Positions 9,555 to 17,824 of a DNA stretch of 64,000 bases are shown here, piece by piece. The stretch lies in contig NZ_CP050299.1 in the NCBI RefSeq assembly GCF_014189455.1, forward strand, positions 124,001 through 188,000. Reading direction: 5' to 3'. Both the position numbers and the translations under genes were made by a program. Origin of the DNA: Mesorhizobium huakuii. GTDB taxonomy: Bacteria; Pseudomonadota; Alphaproteobacteria; Rhizobiales; Rhizobiaceae. The first letter of the stretch is position 1; every line of letters starts with the position of its first letter. The notes beneath the pieces were generated by a model. That model did no database searches. It was not told the DNA's origin and saw nothing but the letters and a program-made list of their open reading frames with translations.

Positions 9555-10396
9555 ATGATGCTTCAACGTTTTCCGGGTGGGGAGGGGAGCGGCAGTCATG
9601 CCAGTTTTTTGACTGACGCTGATCAGGCCGACTGGTGGGATGAAAGAGCATACGATTACACCGCTGGTCTGACGCCGCCCGAGTGGGCCTGAGAGTTCTT
9701 GCGCCGCAACCCAGCATTCCAGCATGACGTGACCACTGCAAGCCAGCAGACCAACACACTGTCTCCCCAACCGTTTTTCGACGTGGTCGCGTCGGCCGGC
9801 GACCTGTCGCGCTGGGGTGTCCTGTTTCGCCGAGTCTTACGGGCGCAATTCGCTCGTTTTCTACGCTCTGGTGCGTCCATGTGCTGCCGGTCATAGCAGA
9901 ACAACTGTGTGCATCGTCGGCGACATCGCCGTTCAAGCTCTCGGCATTGCCATGTCGTGCGACGGTCCTGCTGGCGCCCGACAAGGACCAGCATGTTCTT
10001 CTTCGCAATGCGGAGCATACGCTCCAGCTCGCCGTCTCTGGCGCGGATATCTTGCACCCTGTCTGCCTCCGTACAGAGGCGATCTGGCCGGCAATGCTTT
10101 CGAAGCCCCGCCTGAGGGCGCTCCAGCGCCTCAATGCTCTAAGTGTGGGTCAACATCTGCCTGCCCGCTTGTTTCCGCCGGAAAGACGCGGTCCCCGTCT
10201 AACCTTCGTTCTTCGTGCGCTCGACGGCTCACTTGCCGGGGCGTCACATCGCGAGCTCGCCGAAGCGCTGATTGGTCACCGGCGCGTCCATGCCGACTGG
10301 AGGGATCCTCGCGATCATATGCGCGACCGCATTCGCCGCGCCGTCCCGCATGGCCGCGCCCTCATGAACGGAGGGTACAAAGAGTTCCTCACTTGA
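9555..10396 (+). pseudogene. DUF6499/DUF2285 transcriptional regulator, copy 1, broken
   Basis: The upstream frame has the DUF6499 signature WDERAYDYTAGLTPPEW, then an in-frame TGA (at the expected Trp of WAWEFLRRNPAF), then FDVVASAGDLSRWG. After a -1 shift near 9810-9830 the second frame holds DUF2285: RGPRLTFVLRALDGSLAGAS and HRELAEALIGHRRVHADW, ending NGGYKEFLT. DUF2285 is a helix-turn-helix variant. In Mesorhizobium ICEs such proteins (FseA, QseM) switch on or block element transfer, and FseA is made by ribosomal frameshifting. Here the extra stop makes decay likely, although the frame break coincides with that of copy 2. Confidence 0.7.
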
Positions 10397-10543
10397 AAAG
10401 TAGTCCGCCCTGTGCGTCAGCCGGCGAATAGTTCGGAGCCAAAACCCGGTCAATACCAGTTCGCCCGGTCAACATGGCAGCGAACGACATTGCCGGTGCG
10501 GTCTGGTTCAAGCGTCCGTCGAGCCGCGAGGCAGGGTCGGTAT

Positions 10544-10559
10544 TGTCAGATAGCCGACA
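10544..10559 (+). promoter_or_regulatory. NifA upstream activator sequence for gene A
   Basis: TGTCAGATAGCCGACA fits TGT-N10-ACA and lies 60 bases before a sigma-54 promoter. The same core recurs at 19403, 25688 and 41864, each time paired with a -24/-12 promoter. NifA would bind here under low oxygen in nodules. Confidence 0.75.
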
Positions 10560-10619
10560 ATGTCGAGTACGCAACGTAAAGGAAGCTGACTCTCGGGTGT
10601 TTTTGAACGCTTTTTGCCT

Positions 10620-10635
10620 TGGCACGGAACATGCA
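10620..10635 (+). promoter_or_regulatory. sigma-54 (RpoN) -24/-12 promoter for TALE-like gene A
   Basis: TGGCACGGAACATGCA has the invariant GG-N10-GC spacing and the full TGGCACG -24 box; the -12 box is ATGCA instead of TTGCA. Transcription should start near 10647 and run into the small coupled ORF and gene A. Confidence 0.75.
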
Positions 10636-10710
10636 CACTATTCAGCAAAACGCACCGACTGAGTGGTCATGAGAGTCTCTGACTTACGCCACCTCCCAAG
10701 GCGTACCCGG

Positions 10711-10738
10711 CCCGGCAGGAGCTCAGTCTCCTGCCGGG
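10711..10738 (+). terminator. conserved leader hairpin (attenuator-like)
   Basis: CCCGGCAGGAG-CTCAGT-CTCCTGCCGGG is a perfect 11-bp stem about 65 nt into the predicted leader RNA. The equivalent hairpin is kept upstream of gene C (41676-41704) with part of the stem diverged. There is no T run, so it may act as a stability or attenuation element and not as a simple terminator. Confidence 0.45.
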
Positions 10739-10840
10739 CATACATTTCAGACGCTCGTGTTCAGAACTTCAAATGCGGGTCATGCAAAGGCGAACCACCA
10801 GTCAGACGCCATGCACGCTATCGATTCAGGGAGGTTCGAA

Positions 10841-11026
10841 GTGGGATCGGATGACTCACCAGCGGCTGCAGGGGGCGGACGGTTTCTAGAAAAGGCCGAT
10901 CAGGACCGTATTGGAGGAGTCCGCAAAGGCGTCGTCGCATCCGCGACCTATGTGGGCTGCTGCCATGAAGAACCTGGCCCATAGTGCATCCTTTGATTCG
11001 GAGGATAAACAGGAAATAACGTCATG
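10841..11026 (+). pseudogene. small leader ORF coupled to gene A (one frameshift)
   Basis: A GTG at 10841 lies 6 nt after a good Shine-Dalgarno (AGGGAGG, 10828-10834) and begins VGSDDSPAAAGGGRF. Relative to the gene C copy two bases are missing near 10895. In the corrected frame the protein continues TVLEESAKASSHPRPMWAAA and ends DKQEITS, with its TGA overlapping the ATG of gene A (ATGA). This suggests translational coupling of a ~60-residue protein to the TALE-like gene. I do not recognise the family. Confidence 0.45.
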
Positions 11027-12066
11027 ATCCCAAAGAACGGTAACTTCAGTCCGGCGCCCCGGGCTTTCCCGCAGGCCCTGACGGGGCTCAATCCACCGCC
11101 CGCGGATCCGGTTAGCACGATCGGACTGGCCAGCTTTCCAGACAACGTGCCAGCGACGGATGGGCCCTCGCCGCAGAAGCCCTGGGGCATCCTCGGGGAG
11201 CAGTTGCCGGAGACAAGGTGGGAGTTGGCGGAGTCTTCGCTCGCCTTGGAGGAGGACTTTTCCGGACAGGCATGGCGGATCGTCGCGCAGTTCAGGGGAG
11301 ACCTGCCGCCAGCGAGCCCGGACGAACACGATGCGCCCACTCGCGCCGGCAGCCTTGTTGTGCCGGCGGATGAGGACGCGGCCAGCGCGACATATCCGCA
11401 AACCAACGCGCATCCGCGGCAAGACCTCTCGTTGGACGCTATGGACGAGGCTCTGCCACGGGAGGGGGTACAGCAGCTTCTGGAGCTCTCCCCGCAGCCC
11501 CTTGCCGGCCCAAGCCACAGCACTGCAGGGTTTCCCGCCGTCGACGGGGGAGCACGTGAAAGAGCGGAAGACTACGAGCAGGCCCTGGGCATCCTCAGGA
11601 AGCACTTGCCGGAGACGTTTTTTGGGGTGGCGAAGTCTATGCTCGCCGAGGGGGGGGGACTGTTGTGAACAGGCATGGCGGATGGTCGAGCAGTTCCGGG
11701 AAGACCCGTCCTCAGCGAAGTTTGGAGAGGCGACAGGGTGGGAATGCGAGATGGCGCAGCAGAGGAACGGATATGACTGCGGTGTATCAGTGCCGGCGGC
11801 CACACACGAACTGGTGACCAGACTGGCGAACCGCCAATCGTCCGAGAGCGCATCGCTGGATCTTCGAGACGTCATCGCCGATCATACGGCGTTGCTGGCG
11901 CGGCACGGGGCGCAACCGGCAATCGCCTTGGAGGAGAGTCATACGGAGGCGCGGTCAAGCTCGAAAGGGAAACGCGGGGCTCGCAGGGCCGGCGGCGCCT
12001 GGGAAAACGCGGATGCGCTGGCGGAACTCAAGTTCGGCGGCGACACGTTCGGCAAGGGCGACATCG
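11024..12066 (+). pseudogene. TALE-like gene A: N-terminal region with Ulp1/XopD-like box, cut in first repeat
   Basis: The frame begins MIPKNGNFSPAPRAFPQALT, matching gene C (MIPKNRDFSP). A Ser/Pro/Asp-rich module of about 115 residues (EEDFSGQAWRIVAQFRGDLP to DYEQALGILR) is followed by a partial second module. The frame is broken in a run of nine Gs (11650-11658); one G fewer restores it. Beyond that come QQRNGYDCGVSVPAATHELV, which resembles the Cys box of Ulp1/XopD SUMO proteases, a basic stretch SSSKGKRGARR, and the start of a first TALE-like repeat (ADALAELKFGGDTFGKGDI). There IS256 begins (12067). The rest of the array is lost. Confidence 0.65.
11650..11658 (+). repeat. poly-G(9) tract inside gene A
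   Basis: Nine consecutive G residues create the frameshift in gene A; eight would give EGGDCCEQAWRM in frame. Tracts this long are prone to slipped-strand mispairing, and also to base-calling error. Confidence 0.8.
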
Positions 12067-12701
12067 GTCGTGTCCCATCAGGTGGTGTAGCTCGGCGGTT
12101 ACGAAGCCGCTCGCGAGCGCGCCGTTAGTAGCGCTGTAGCGAGTGAGCGGCGTGTCGGTGGTCATCGGCGCTTTCCGGTAGGGTTGGGTTGTTGACGCCA
12201 ACCCGTTTCGGAAGGACCACCGATGACCGACGACATGATGAACCTGCGCACGCTCGTGGAGAAGACCCCCGACGCCGATATCTTGCGCGAGATGATCGGC
12301 TTTGCCGCCGAGCGGCTGATGGAGCTGGAGGTGGGCGCCGCCACCGGCGCCGGCTATGGCGAGAAGAATGCGCTTCGGCTGGCTCAGCGCAACGGCTACC
12401 GCGACAGAGACTGGGAGACGCGGGCCGGCACCGTCGAACTGCGCATCCCCAAGCTCAGGAAGGGCTCTTACTTTCCGGGCTTCCTCGAACCGCGTCGCAT
12501 GGCGGAGAAGGCGCTGACCGCCGTCATCCAGGAGGCCTACGTCCAGGGTATCTCGACCCGCTCGGTCGACGACCTGGTCAAGGCCATGGGCATGAGCGGA
12601 ATCTCCAAGAGCCAGGTCAGCCCGCTGTGCGAAGAGATCGACGGCAAGGTCAAAGCGTTCCTTGAAAGACCCATCGAGGGCGACTGGCCATACCTGTGGA
12701 T
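12067..12701 (+). mobile_element. IS256-family element, 5' part only
   Basis: The left end (GGTCGTGTCCCATCAGGTGG) interrupts TALE-like gene A. About 480 bases of transposase follow before an IS6 fragment begins at 12702. The right end of IS256 is missing. Confidence 0.75.
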
Positions 12702-12711
12702 GGCACCGTAA
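12223..12711 (+). pseudogene. IS256-family transposase, N-terminal fragment
   Basis: About 160 of the usual ~400 residues remain. Typical blocks are [60 protein letters not shown] and [16 protein letters not shown]. The last residues (MAP) and the stop come from the IS6 end that truncates it. The DDE core is absent, so the product is inactive. Confidence 0.88.
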
Positions 12712-12865
12712 CGTTAACCGGGCATCGATCAAAATGTGGGATCTGGCGGCATGACCAGATTTTCCCGTGACCCTCTTTATCGTCGCCACCGATTTCCGGC
12801 GCAGGTGATTGCCCATGCCGTTTGGCTCTATTTCCAGTTTCCGCTCAGCCTGCGGATGGTCGAGG
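12702..12865 (+). mobile_element. IS6-family (type 2) fragment, left end
   Basis: Begins at the terminal repeat GGCACCGTAACGTTAACC and reads about 45 residues into the transposase (GMTRFSRDPLYRRHRFPAQ). It is then replaced by the end of a complete copy in the opposite orientation. Confidence 0.85.
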
Positions 12866-13683
12866 GGCACTGTAAACTTAACGCTGTGAAAACAAGATCT
12901 GGGAGTGAGGCTTTGGTTCATTCGGCGTGAAGGCGCGCGATTTGGCGCCATGCTTGCATGGCAGTTGCTCGCAGTTCTCGATGGTGGGTGGATGGAATAT
13001 CGTGGCGGGGAACGTTAAAGAGGTTGGCGATCGGGTCGTGGACGGAAACGAAACGCTGAAGATGTCGCGCTGACTTGAAGCGCTTCATGATCCTCTCCCG
13101 CCGTCGGACGGGTTGATGAGAGTTCTCCGCCCGATTGTTCAGGCCCTTGTGCGAGCGATGCTCGACGCCTGGCATGATCTCCCGCTTCGCCGCACCGTAG
13201 GATCGAAGCTTGTCGGTGATCATCACACGCGGCGAACGGCCTTGCCCTTTCAGAAGCTTTCGCATCAAGCGCTTTGCCGCCTTGGCATTGCGACGGCTTT
13301 GCACCAACACGTCGAGAACAAACCCGTCCTGATCAACGGCGCGCCAAAGCCAGTGTTTCTTTCCACCGATGGTGATGACAACCTCATCGAGATACCATTT
13401 GTCGCCGAGCTTGCCGGCCGATCGCTTCCGGATATCATTGGCAAAGTGTCTGCCAAATTTCTCAGCCCAAAGTCGCACGGTCTGGTGAGAGACGATGACG
13501 CCACGAGCTGCCAGCATATCCTCGACCATCCGCAGGCTGAGCGGAAACCGGAAATAGAGCCAAACGGCATGGGCAATCACCTGCGCCGGAAATCGGTGGC
13601 GACGATAAAGAGGATCACGGGAAAATCTGGTCATGCCGCCAGATCCCACATTTTGATCGATGCCCGGTTAACGTTACGGTGCC
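12866..13683 (-). mobile_element. IS6-family (type 2) element, complete, 818 bp
   Basis: Bounded by GGCACTGTAAACTTAACG and GGCACCGTAACGTTAACC. The same element occurs at 16475-17292 (818 bp), at 20283-20844 (truncated) and at 46116-46925 (frameshifted). Confidence 0.9.
12918..13649 (-). CDS. IS6-family transposase (type 2)
   Basis: 243 residues, intact. DDE landmarks are WYLDEVVITIGGKKHWLWRA, MITDKLRSYGAAKREIMPGV and LNNRAENSHQPVRRRERIMK. It differs from the copy at 16509-17240 by a handful of residues only. Confidence 0.92.
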   Translation of the reverse strand: MGSGGMTRFSRDPLYRRHRFPAQVIAHAVWLYFRFPLSLRMVEDMLAARGVIVSHQTVRLWAEKFGRHFANDIRKRSAGKLGDKWYLDEVVITIGGKKHWLWRAVDQDGFVLDVLVQSRRNAKAAKRLMRKLLKGQGRSPRVMITDKLRSYGAAKREIMPGVEHRSHKGLNNRAENSHQPVRRRERIMKRFKSARHLQRFVSVHDPIANLFNVPRHDIPSTHHRELRATAMQAWRQIARLHAE

Positions 13684-14798
13684 TCCATGACTACCGATCT
13701 CGCACGGTCGACTCGCTCTTTGGCGTTTGCCGTATGCGCGTACCTCGCTTTCGCGGCTGCGCGTGCGACGGATCGGCGAATCCTGGCGAAGGAAGAACAG
13801 AAGCCCTGTTGAACGGCAGAGCCACGCCGGAGTTGCAGCGCATTCAGGCTGAACTCGGCTCCCGATTGTCATTTCGTGAAGCGGCGCGTGTTCTCGACCT
13901 TTTTGTGCCGGCCATGCGGCCGCACAATCATCGCACTGTAAGCAACCGGCTGGCGAAGGTCGCCGATCAGATCGAGAAATGGGACCTTGCAAGTCCCTAT
14001 AGACTGAGCCGTGCCGACGGGTCGCCCATTTCCGTGTTCATTGATGGCGCCTACATTCGCGCGGTCCCCGGATACCAGAGCCGCCATTTCGAAATTGCCA
14101 TGGGGCGGGTTGTGACCAAAGGCCGACCACCGCGTCAGTTCGCGGCCTCACCGCATGTTACCACCGGCAAGCACGACGTTGTTCGTGCGGCGCTGCGGGC
14201 GCAAGGGTGGGTGCCAGGCAGCGACGTCACCGTTTTCAGCGACGGAGACGTCGGGCTGCAGGGTATCGTCATCGGCGCAACACGCCAGCCCATCACCCAC
14301 ATTCTCGACTGGTTCCATCTGTCGATGCGGCTCCGTCACATCGAACAGGCGTGGGAAGGGCTCAAGAGCGTTGGCAATCTGAGTATCTACCTTCGAGACA
14401 CTGCGCTTCATGTGCCGCGGCTTCGTCATCTCCTCTGGAGCGGCTACGTCAGGGAGGCGACGAGAGCCGTGAGGGATATGCTTTGCCAGTTGGAGCAATA
14501 TGCTCGGCTGCCGGATGCCAGCAACAAGCTCAAGCGCTTCTTCGAACTGGTCAGCAATCTTCAGACCTACCTGATCCAGAACAAAACCTCCCTGGTCGAC
14601 TACTGCCAACGATATTGGGCGGATCACCCGATCTCGAGTGCCCCGGCCGAATCCGCCGCCAACAGCCTCGTCAATGCCCGCATGAACAAAAAACGTCAGA
14701 TGCGCTGGTCTCCCGCAGGGGCTCACAGGGTACTTCAGGTCCGCGCGGCGGTTGCCGATGGTCGATTGAAGCAAGCCAAGTTTGCCCTTGCGGCTTGA
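13684..14798 (+). pseudogene. ISKra4-family transposase, N-terminally truncated
   Basis: About 370 of 446 residues remain, from SIHDYRSRTVDSLFGVCRMR to the normal C-terminus LKQAKFALAA. Visible catalytic blocks include PISVFIDGAYIRAVPGYQ, DVTVFSDGDVGLQGIVIG and ILDWFHLSMRLRHIEQAW. The complete version is at 34021-35361, with which it is identical over most of its length. Confidence 0.88.
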
Positions 14799-14819
14799 CC
14801 CCAGCTTTTTCCCGCTCCC
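13684..14819 (+). mobile_element. ISKra4-family element, 5'-truncated copy
   Basis: The right end (CCCAGCTTTTTCCCGCTCCC) is intact and abuts TALE-like gene B at 14820. The left ~310 bp, including the transposase start, were replaced by the IS6 element. Confidence 0.85.
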
Positions 14820-16323
14820 GAGAGCGCAGGACTCTTCTGGACAGGCGCGGCAGATGGTCGAGCGGTTCGGCCGAGACGGTTTCCCAACGAGTCTGGACGA
14901 ACACCATGCGCTCGCTCCCGCCGACCTCCCTCAAATCTCTGCCAGCGCGGCATTGGAGGCCTATTGGAAGGTTCCGGCGCCGCCGGCCGAGCAGCCTGCC
15001 ACCCTGAACGAGACCGTGGGGGCGCGCGATCGGGCGGGTGCCAAGCGCCGAAGGCCGGCCACCGAGCATAAGGAAGACGACAGGGCGGCTCAACGGTGGC
15101 GAATTGGCCCGCAACCGGCACCCGCGCGGGAGGAGAGTCATTCGGGAACGGCTTCAAGCTCGAAACTGAAAAGCCGGCGTCGAAGGGAGTTCCCTGATAA
15201 TCTGAGGAAGTTGGCGACTGAAGCCAAGGGGACGAGATTTCAGCTGTCAGGCGAGGAGTGCCAACGCGTTGCCGATCACGGTGGATTGCTTGCTTTGAAA
15301 GCCTTCGTGGACAATGCGGAGGCGCTGGCGAAGCTGGAGTTCGGCGGCCATAACTTCAGCAAGGACGATATCCTCAAGATCCTGAGCCACAAAGGCGCCG
15401 CCCAGGCGGTGCAGGCCCTGCTGAAGAACGCGGAGGCGCTGGCGAAGCTGGACTTCAGCGGCCAGAAGTTGAGCAAGGACGATATCCTCAAGTTCCTGGG
15501 CAATGATGGTGCCGCTCAGGCGGTGCAGGCCCTGCTGAAGAACGCGGAGGCGCTGAAAAAGCTGGACTTCGGCGGCCATAACTTCAGCAAGGACGATATC
15601 CTCAAGATCCTGAGCCACAAAGGCGCCGCCCAGGCCGTGCAGGCCCTGCTGAAGAACGCGGAGGCGCTGAAAAAGCTGGACTTCGGCGGCCATAACTTCA
15701 GTAAGGACGATATCCTCAAGATCCTGGGCAACAACGGCGCGGCTCAGGCGGTGCAGGCCCTGCTGAAGAACGTGGAGCCGCTGACAAAGCTGGAGTTCGA
15801 CGGCCAGAAGTTCAGCAAGGACGATATCCTCAAGTTCCTGGGCAATGATGGTGCCGCTCAGGCGGTGCAGGCCCTGCTGAAGAACGCGGAGGCGCTGGCG
15901 AAGCTGGACTTCAGCGGCCAGAAGTTCAGCAAGGACGATATCCTCAAGATCCTGGGCAACAACGGCGCGGCTCAGGCGGTGCAGGCCCTGCTGAAGAACG
16001 TGGAGCCGCTGACAAAGCTGGAGTTCGACGGCCAGAAGTTCAGCAAGGACGATATCGTTCAGATCCTGCGCAACTACGGCGCGGCTCAGGCGGTGCAGGC
16101 CCTGCTGAAGAACGTAGAGCCGCTGACAAAGCTGGAGTTCGACGGCCAGAAGTTCAGCAAGGACGATATCGTCAAGATCCTGGGCAAGAGCGGCGCGGCG
16201 AGGGCGGTGCAGGCGATGCTGCAAAATGCGGACGAATTGAAGAATATGCCTAAACCGCAAGTGTTGGCAGCGGCGAGCAACCAGCGGGGTGCTGCTGCCG
16301 CAATTAGAAAATTAAATAAATGA
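14820..16323 (+). pseudogene. TALE-like gene B: basic region plus eight TALE-like repeats, 5'-truncated
   Basis: The native 5' end was removed by ISKra4. The surviving ~500 residues begin with DSSGQARQMVERFGRDGF (counterpart of DSSGQALRMIEQFGGDRP in gene C). Basic clusters AKRRRPA and KLKSRRRR may be nuclear-localisation signals. From 15355 there are eight 38-residue repeats with a core like FSKDDILKILGNNGAAQAVQ. Residues 12/13 read HK, ND, HK, NN, ND, NN, NY and KS, preceded by a degenerate repeat (LSGEECQRVADHGG) and followed by a cap (MPKPQVLAAASNQRGAAAAI). The spacing D-D-I-V-K-I-x-x-x-x-G-G/A-x-Q-A matches TAL-effector and Bat repeats. Function as a DNA-binding protein is inferred. Confidence 0.75.
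15355..16245 (+). repeat. 114-bp coding repeat array of gene B
   Basis: Eight tandem units of 114 bp (38 codons). Most units are near-identical at DNA level except around codons 11-13 and a few linker positions (NAEALAKLDF versus NVEPLTKLEF). This indicates expansion by unequal crossing-over while the variable codons diverged. Confidence 0.9.
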
Positions 16324-16474
16324 CCCTTATTGCAACAGCATATCGTCAATATGCGTATTTTAGTAGATCCCGGACACCTTTTCCGGTAAGTCCCGAAGCT
16401 GTGGAGTAAACCCCTGGACTGAGACAGAGAGAATAGCGGACAGTTTGCTCTGTAAGCTTATGCGGCCATTTTCA
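16324..16474. other. short spacer after gene B
   Basis: AT-richer spacer with a weak hairpin (CCGGA near 16368, TCCGG near 16381) that could terminate gene B transcripts; nothing else is seen. Confidence 0.3.
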
Positions 16475-17292
16475 GGCACCGTAACGTTAACCGGGCATCG
16501 ATCAAAATGTGGGATCTGGCGGCATGACCAGATTTTCCCGTGATCCTCTTTATCGTCGCCACCGATTTTCGGCGCAGGTGATTGCCCATGCCGTTTGGCT
16601 CTATTTCCGGTTTCCGCTCAGCCTGCGGATGGTCGAGGATATGCTGGCAGCTCGTGGCGTCATCGTCTCTCACCAGACCGTGCGACTTTGGGCTGAGAAA
16701 TTTGGCAGACACTTTGCCAATGATATCCGGAAGCGATCGGCCGGCGAGCTCGGCGACAAATGGCATCTCGATGAGGTTGTCATCACCATCGGTGGAAAGA
16801 AACACTGGCTTTGGCGCGCCGTTGATCAGGACGGGTTTGTTCTCGACGTGTTGGTGCAAAGCCGTCGCAATGCCAAGGCGGCAAAGCGCTTGATGCGAAA
16901 GCTTCTGAAAGGGCAAGGCCGTTCGCCGCGTGTGATGATCACCGACAAGCTTCGATCCTACGGTGCGGCGAAGCGGGAGATCATGCCAGGCGTCGAGCAT
17001 CGCTCGCACAAGGGCCTGAACAATCGGGCGGAGAACTCTCATCAACCCGTCCGACGGCGGGAGAGGATCATGAAGCGCTTCAAGTCAGCGCGACATCTTC
17101 AGCGTTTCGTTTCCGTCCACGACCCGATCGCCAACCTCTTTAACGTTCCCCGCCACGATATTCCATCCACCCACCATCGAGAACTGCGAGCAACTGCCAT
17201 GCAAGCATGGCGCCAAATCGCGCGACTTCACGCCGAATGAACCAAAGCCTCACTCCCAGATCTTGTTTTCACAGCGTTAAGTTTACGGTGCC
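16475..17292 (+). mobile_element. IS6-family (type 2) element, complete, 818 bp
   Basis: Ends GGCACCGTAACGTTAACC and GGCACCGTAAACTTAACG. No 8-bp direct repeat flanks it, as expected if it took part in a cointegrate or deletion. Confidence 0.9.
16509..17240 (+). CDS. IS6-family transposase (type 2)
   Basis: 243 residues, intact, with LDEVVITIGGKKHWLWRAVD, MITDKLRSYGAAKREIMPGV and NNRAENSHQPVRRRERIMKR as the DDE blocks. It is the probable source of activity for the defective copies of this element in the window. Confidence 0.92.
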   Translation: MGSGGMTRFSRDPLYRRHRFSAQVIAHAVWLYFRFPLSLRMVEDMLAARGVIVSHQTVRLWAEKFGRHFANDIRKRSAGELGDKWHLDEVVITIGGKKHWLWRAVDQDGFVLDVLVQSRRNAKAAKRLMRKLLKGQGRSPRVMITDKLRSYGAAKREIMPGVEHRSHKGLNNRAENSHQPVRRRERIMKRFKSARHLQRFVSVHDPIANLFNVPRHDIPSTHHRELRATAMQAWRQIARLHAE

Positions 17293-17824
17293 CGAGCTTG
17301 ACGTTGTGAAGGCTGCGGCGGGTCACCTTCAAACTCCGTCCAGATCCGCTCGACCTCCGAGGTGCCGATCTCCATGCCCAGACTTCGCACCGGCGGTCCG
17401 CTTTGGCGCCAGCCGCCATGATGGCGGCGACCCGAGACAATCAGCCCACCGCGGCGGACCTTCAGGTAAGTGGGTCGAGAAAGCCCTGGGCGGGACGCCG
17501 CCTACAGCGTGGCTGCTGCCTTGTGGCCGCAGCGATGGAAAGAATCTGCCCCCGGACATCGACGTCAGTGGTTTAGAGAAGGCGGCTCGGCAGGGATCTC
17601 TGCATAAAATCCCGGAAGCCCGGTGCGTGTCATTCGGATATCGGATTCTTTGAGAGCACCTTAGGCGGCGAGCTTGGCTGCGTGTGCCTTCTACTGTCGA
17701 CGTCTACCAACTCCCAATCTGATATACGGGGTGAGTGACGCCTTGAAAAATTTGCCCGATAGCGTGCGTCCGAATTTGGCGGCGATCTTCGCCAAATGCG
17801 ATGAGCTGCAATTTCCGGCGACGG
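17293..17824. other. stretch without a recognisable gene
   Basis: Only short frames in all six phases; no family could be recognised. The methyltransferase gene ends at its right edge on the opposite strand. Confidence 0.3.

Noticed and set aside
10400..11023. tts box (TtsI site) upstream of the TALE-like genes
   Set aside because: I looked for the GTCAGCTT...TCGAAAGC pattern upstream of genes A and C and the F-box genes; only the fragment AAGCTGAC is present near 10583, without the rest of the motif.
15247..16260. 337-codon antisense ORF opposite the gene B repeat array
   Set aside because: Periodic only because the sense strand is repetitive; the sense frame has the conserved TALE-like core.
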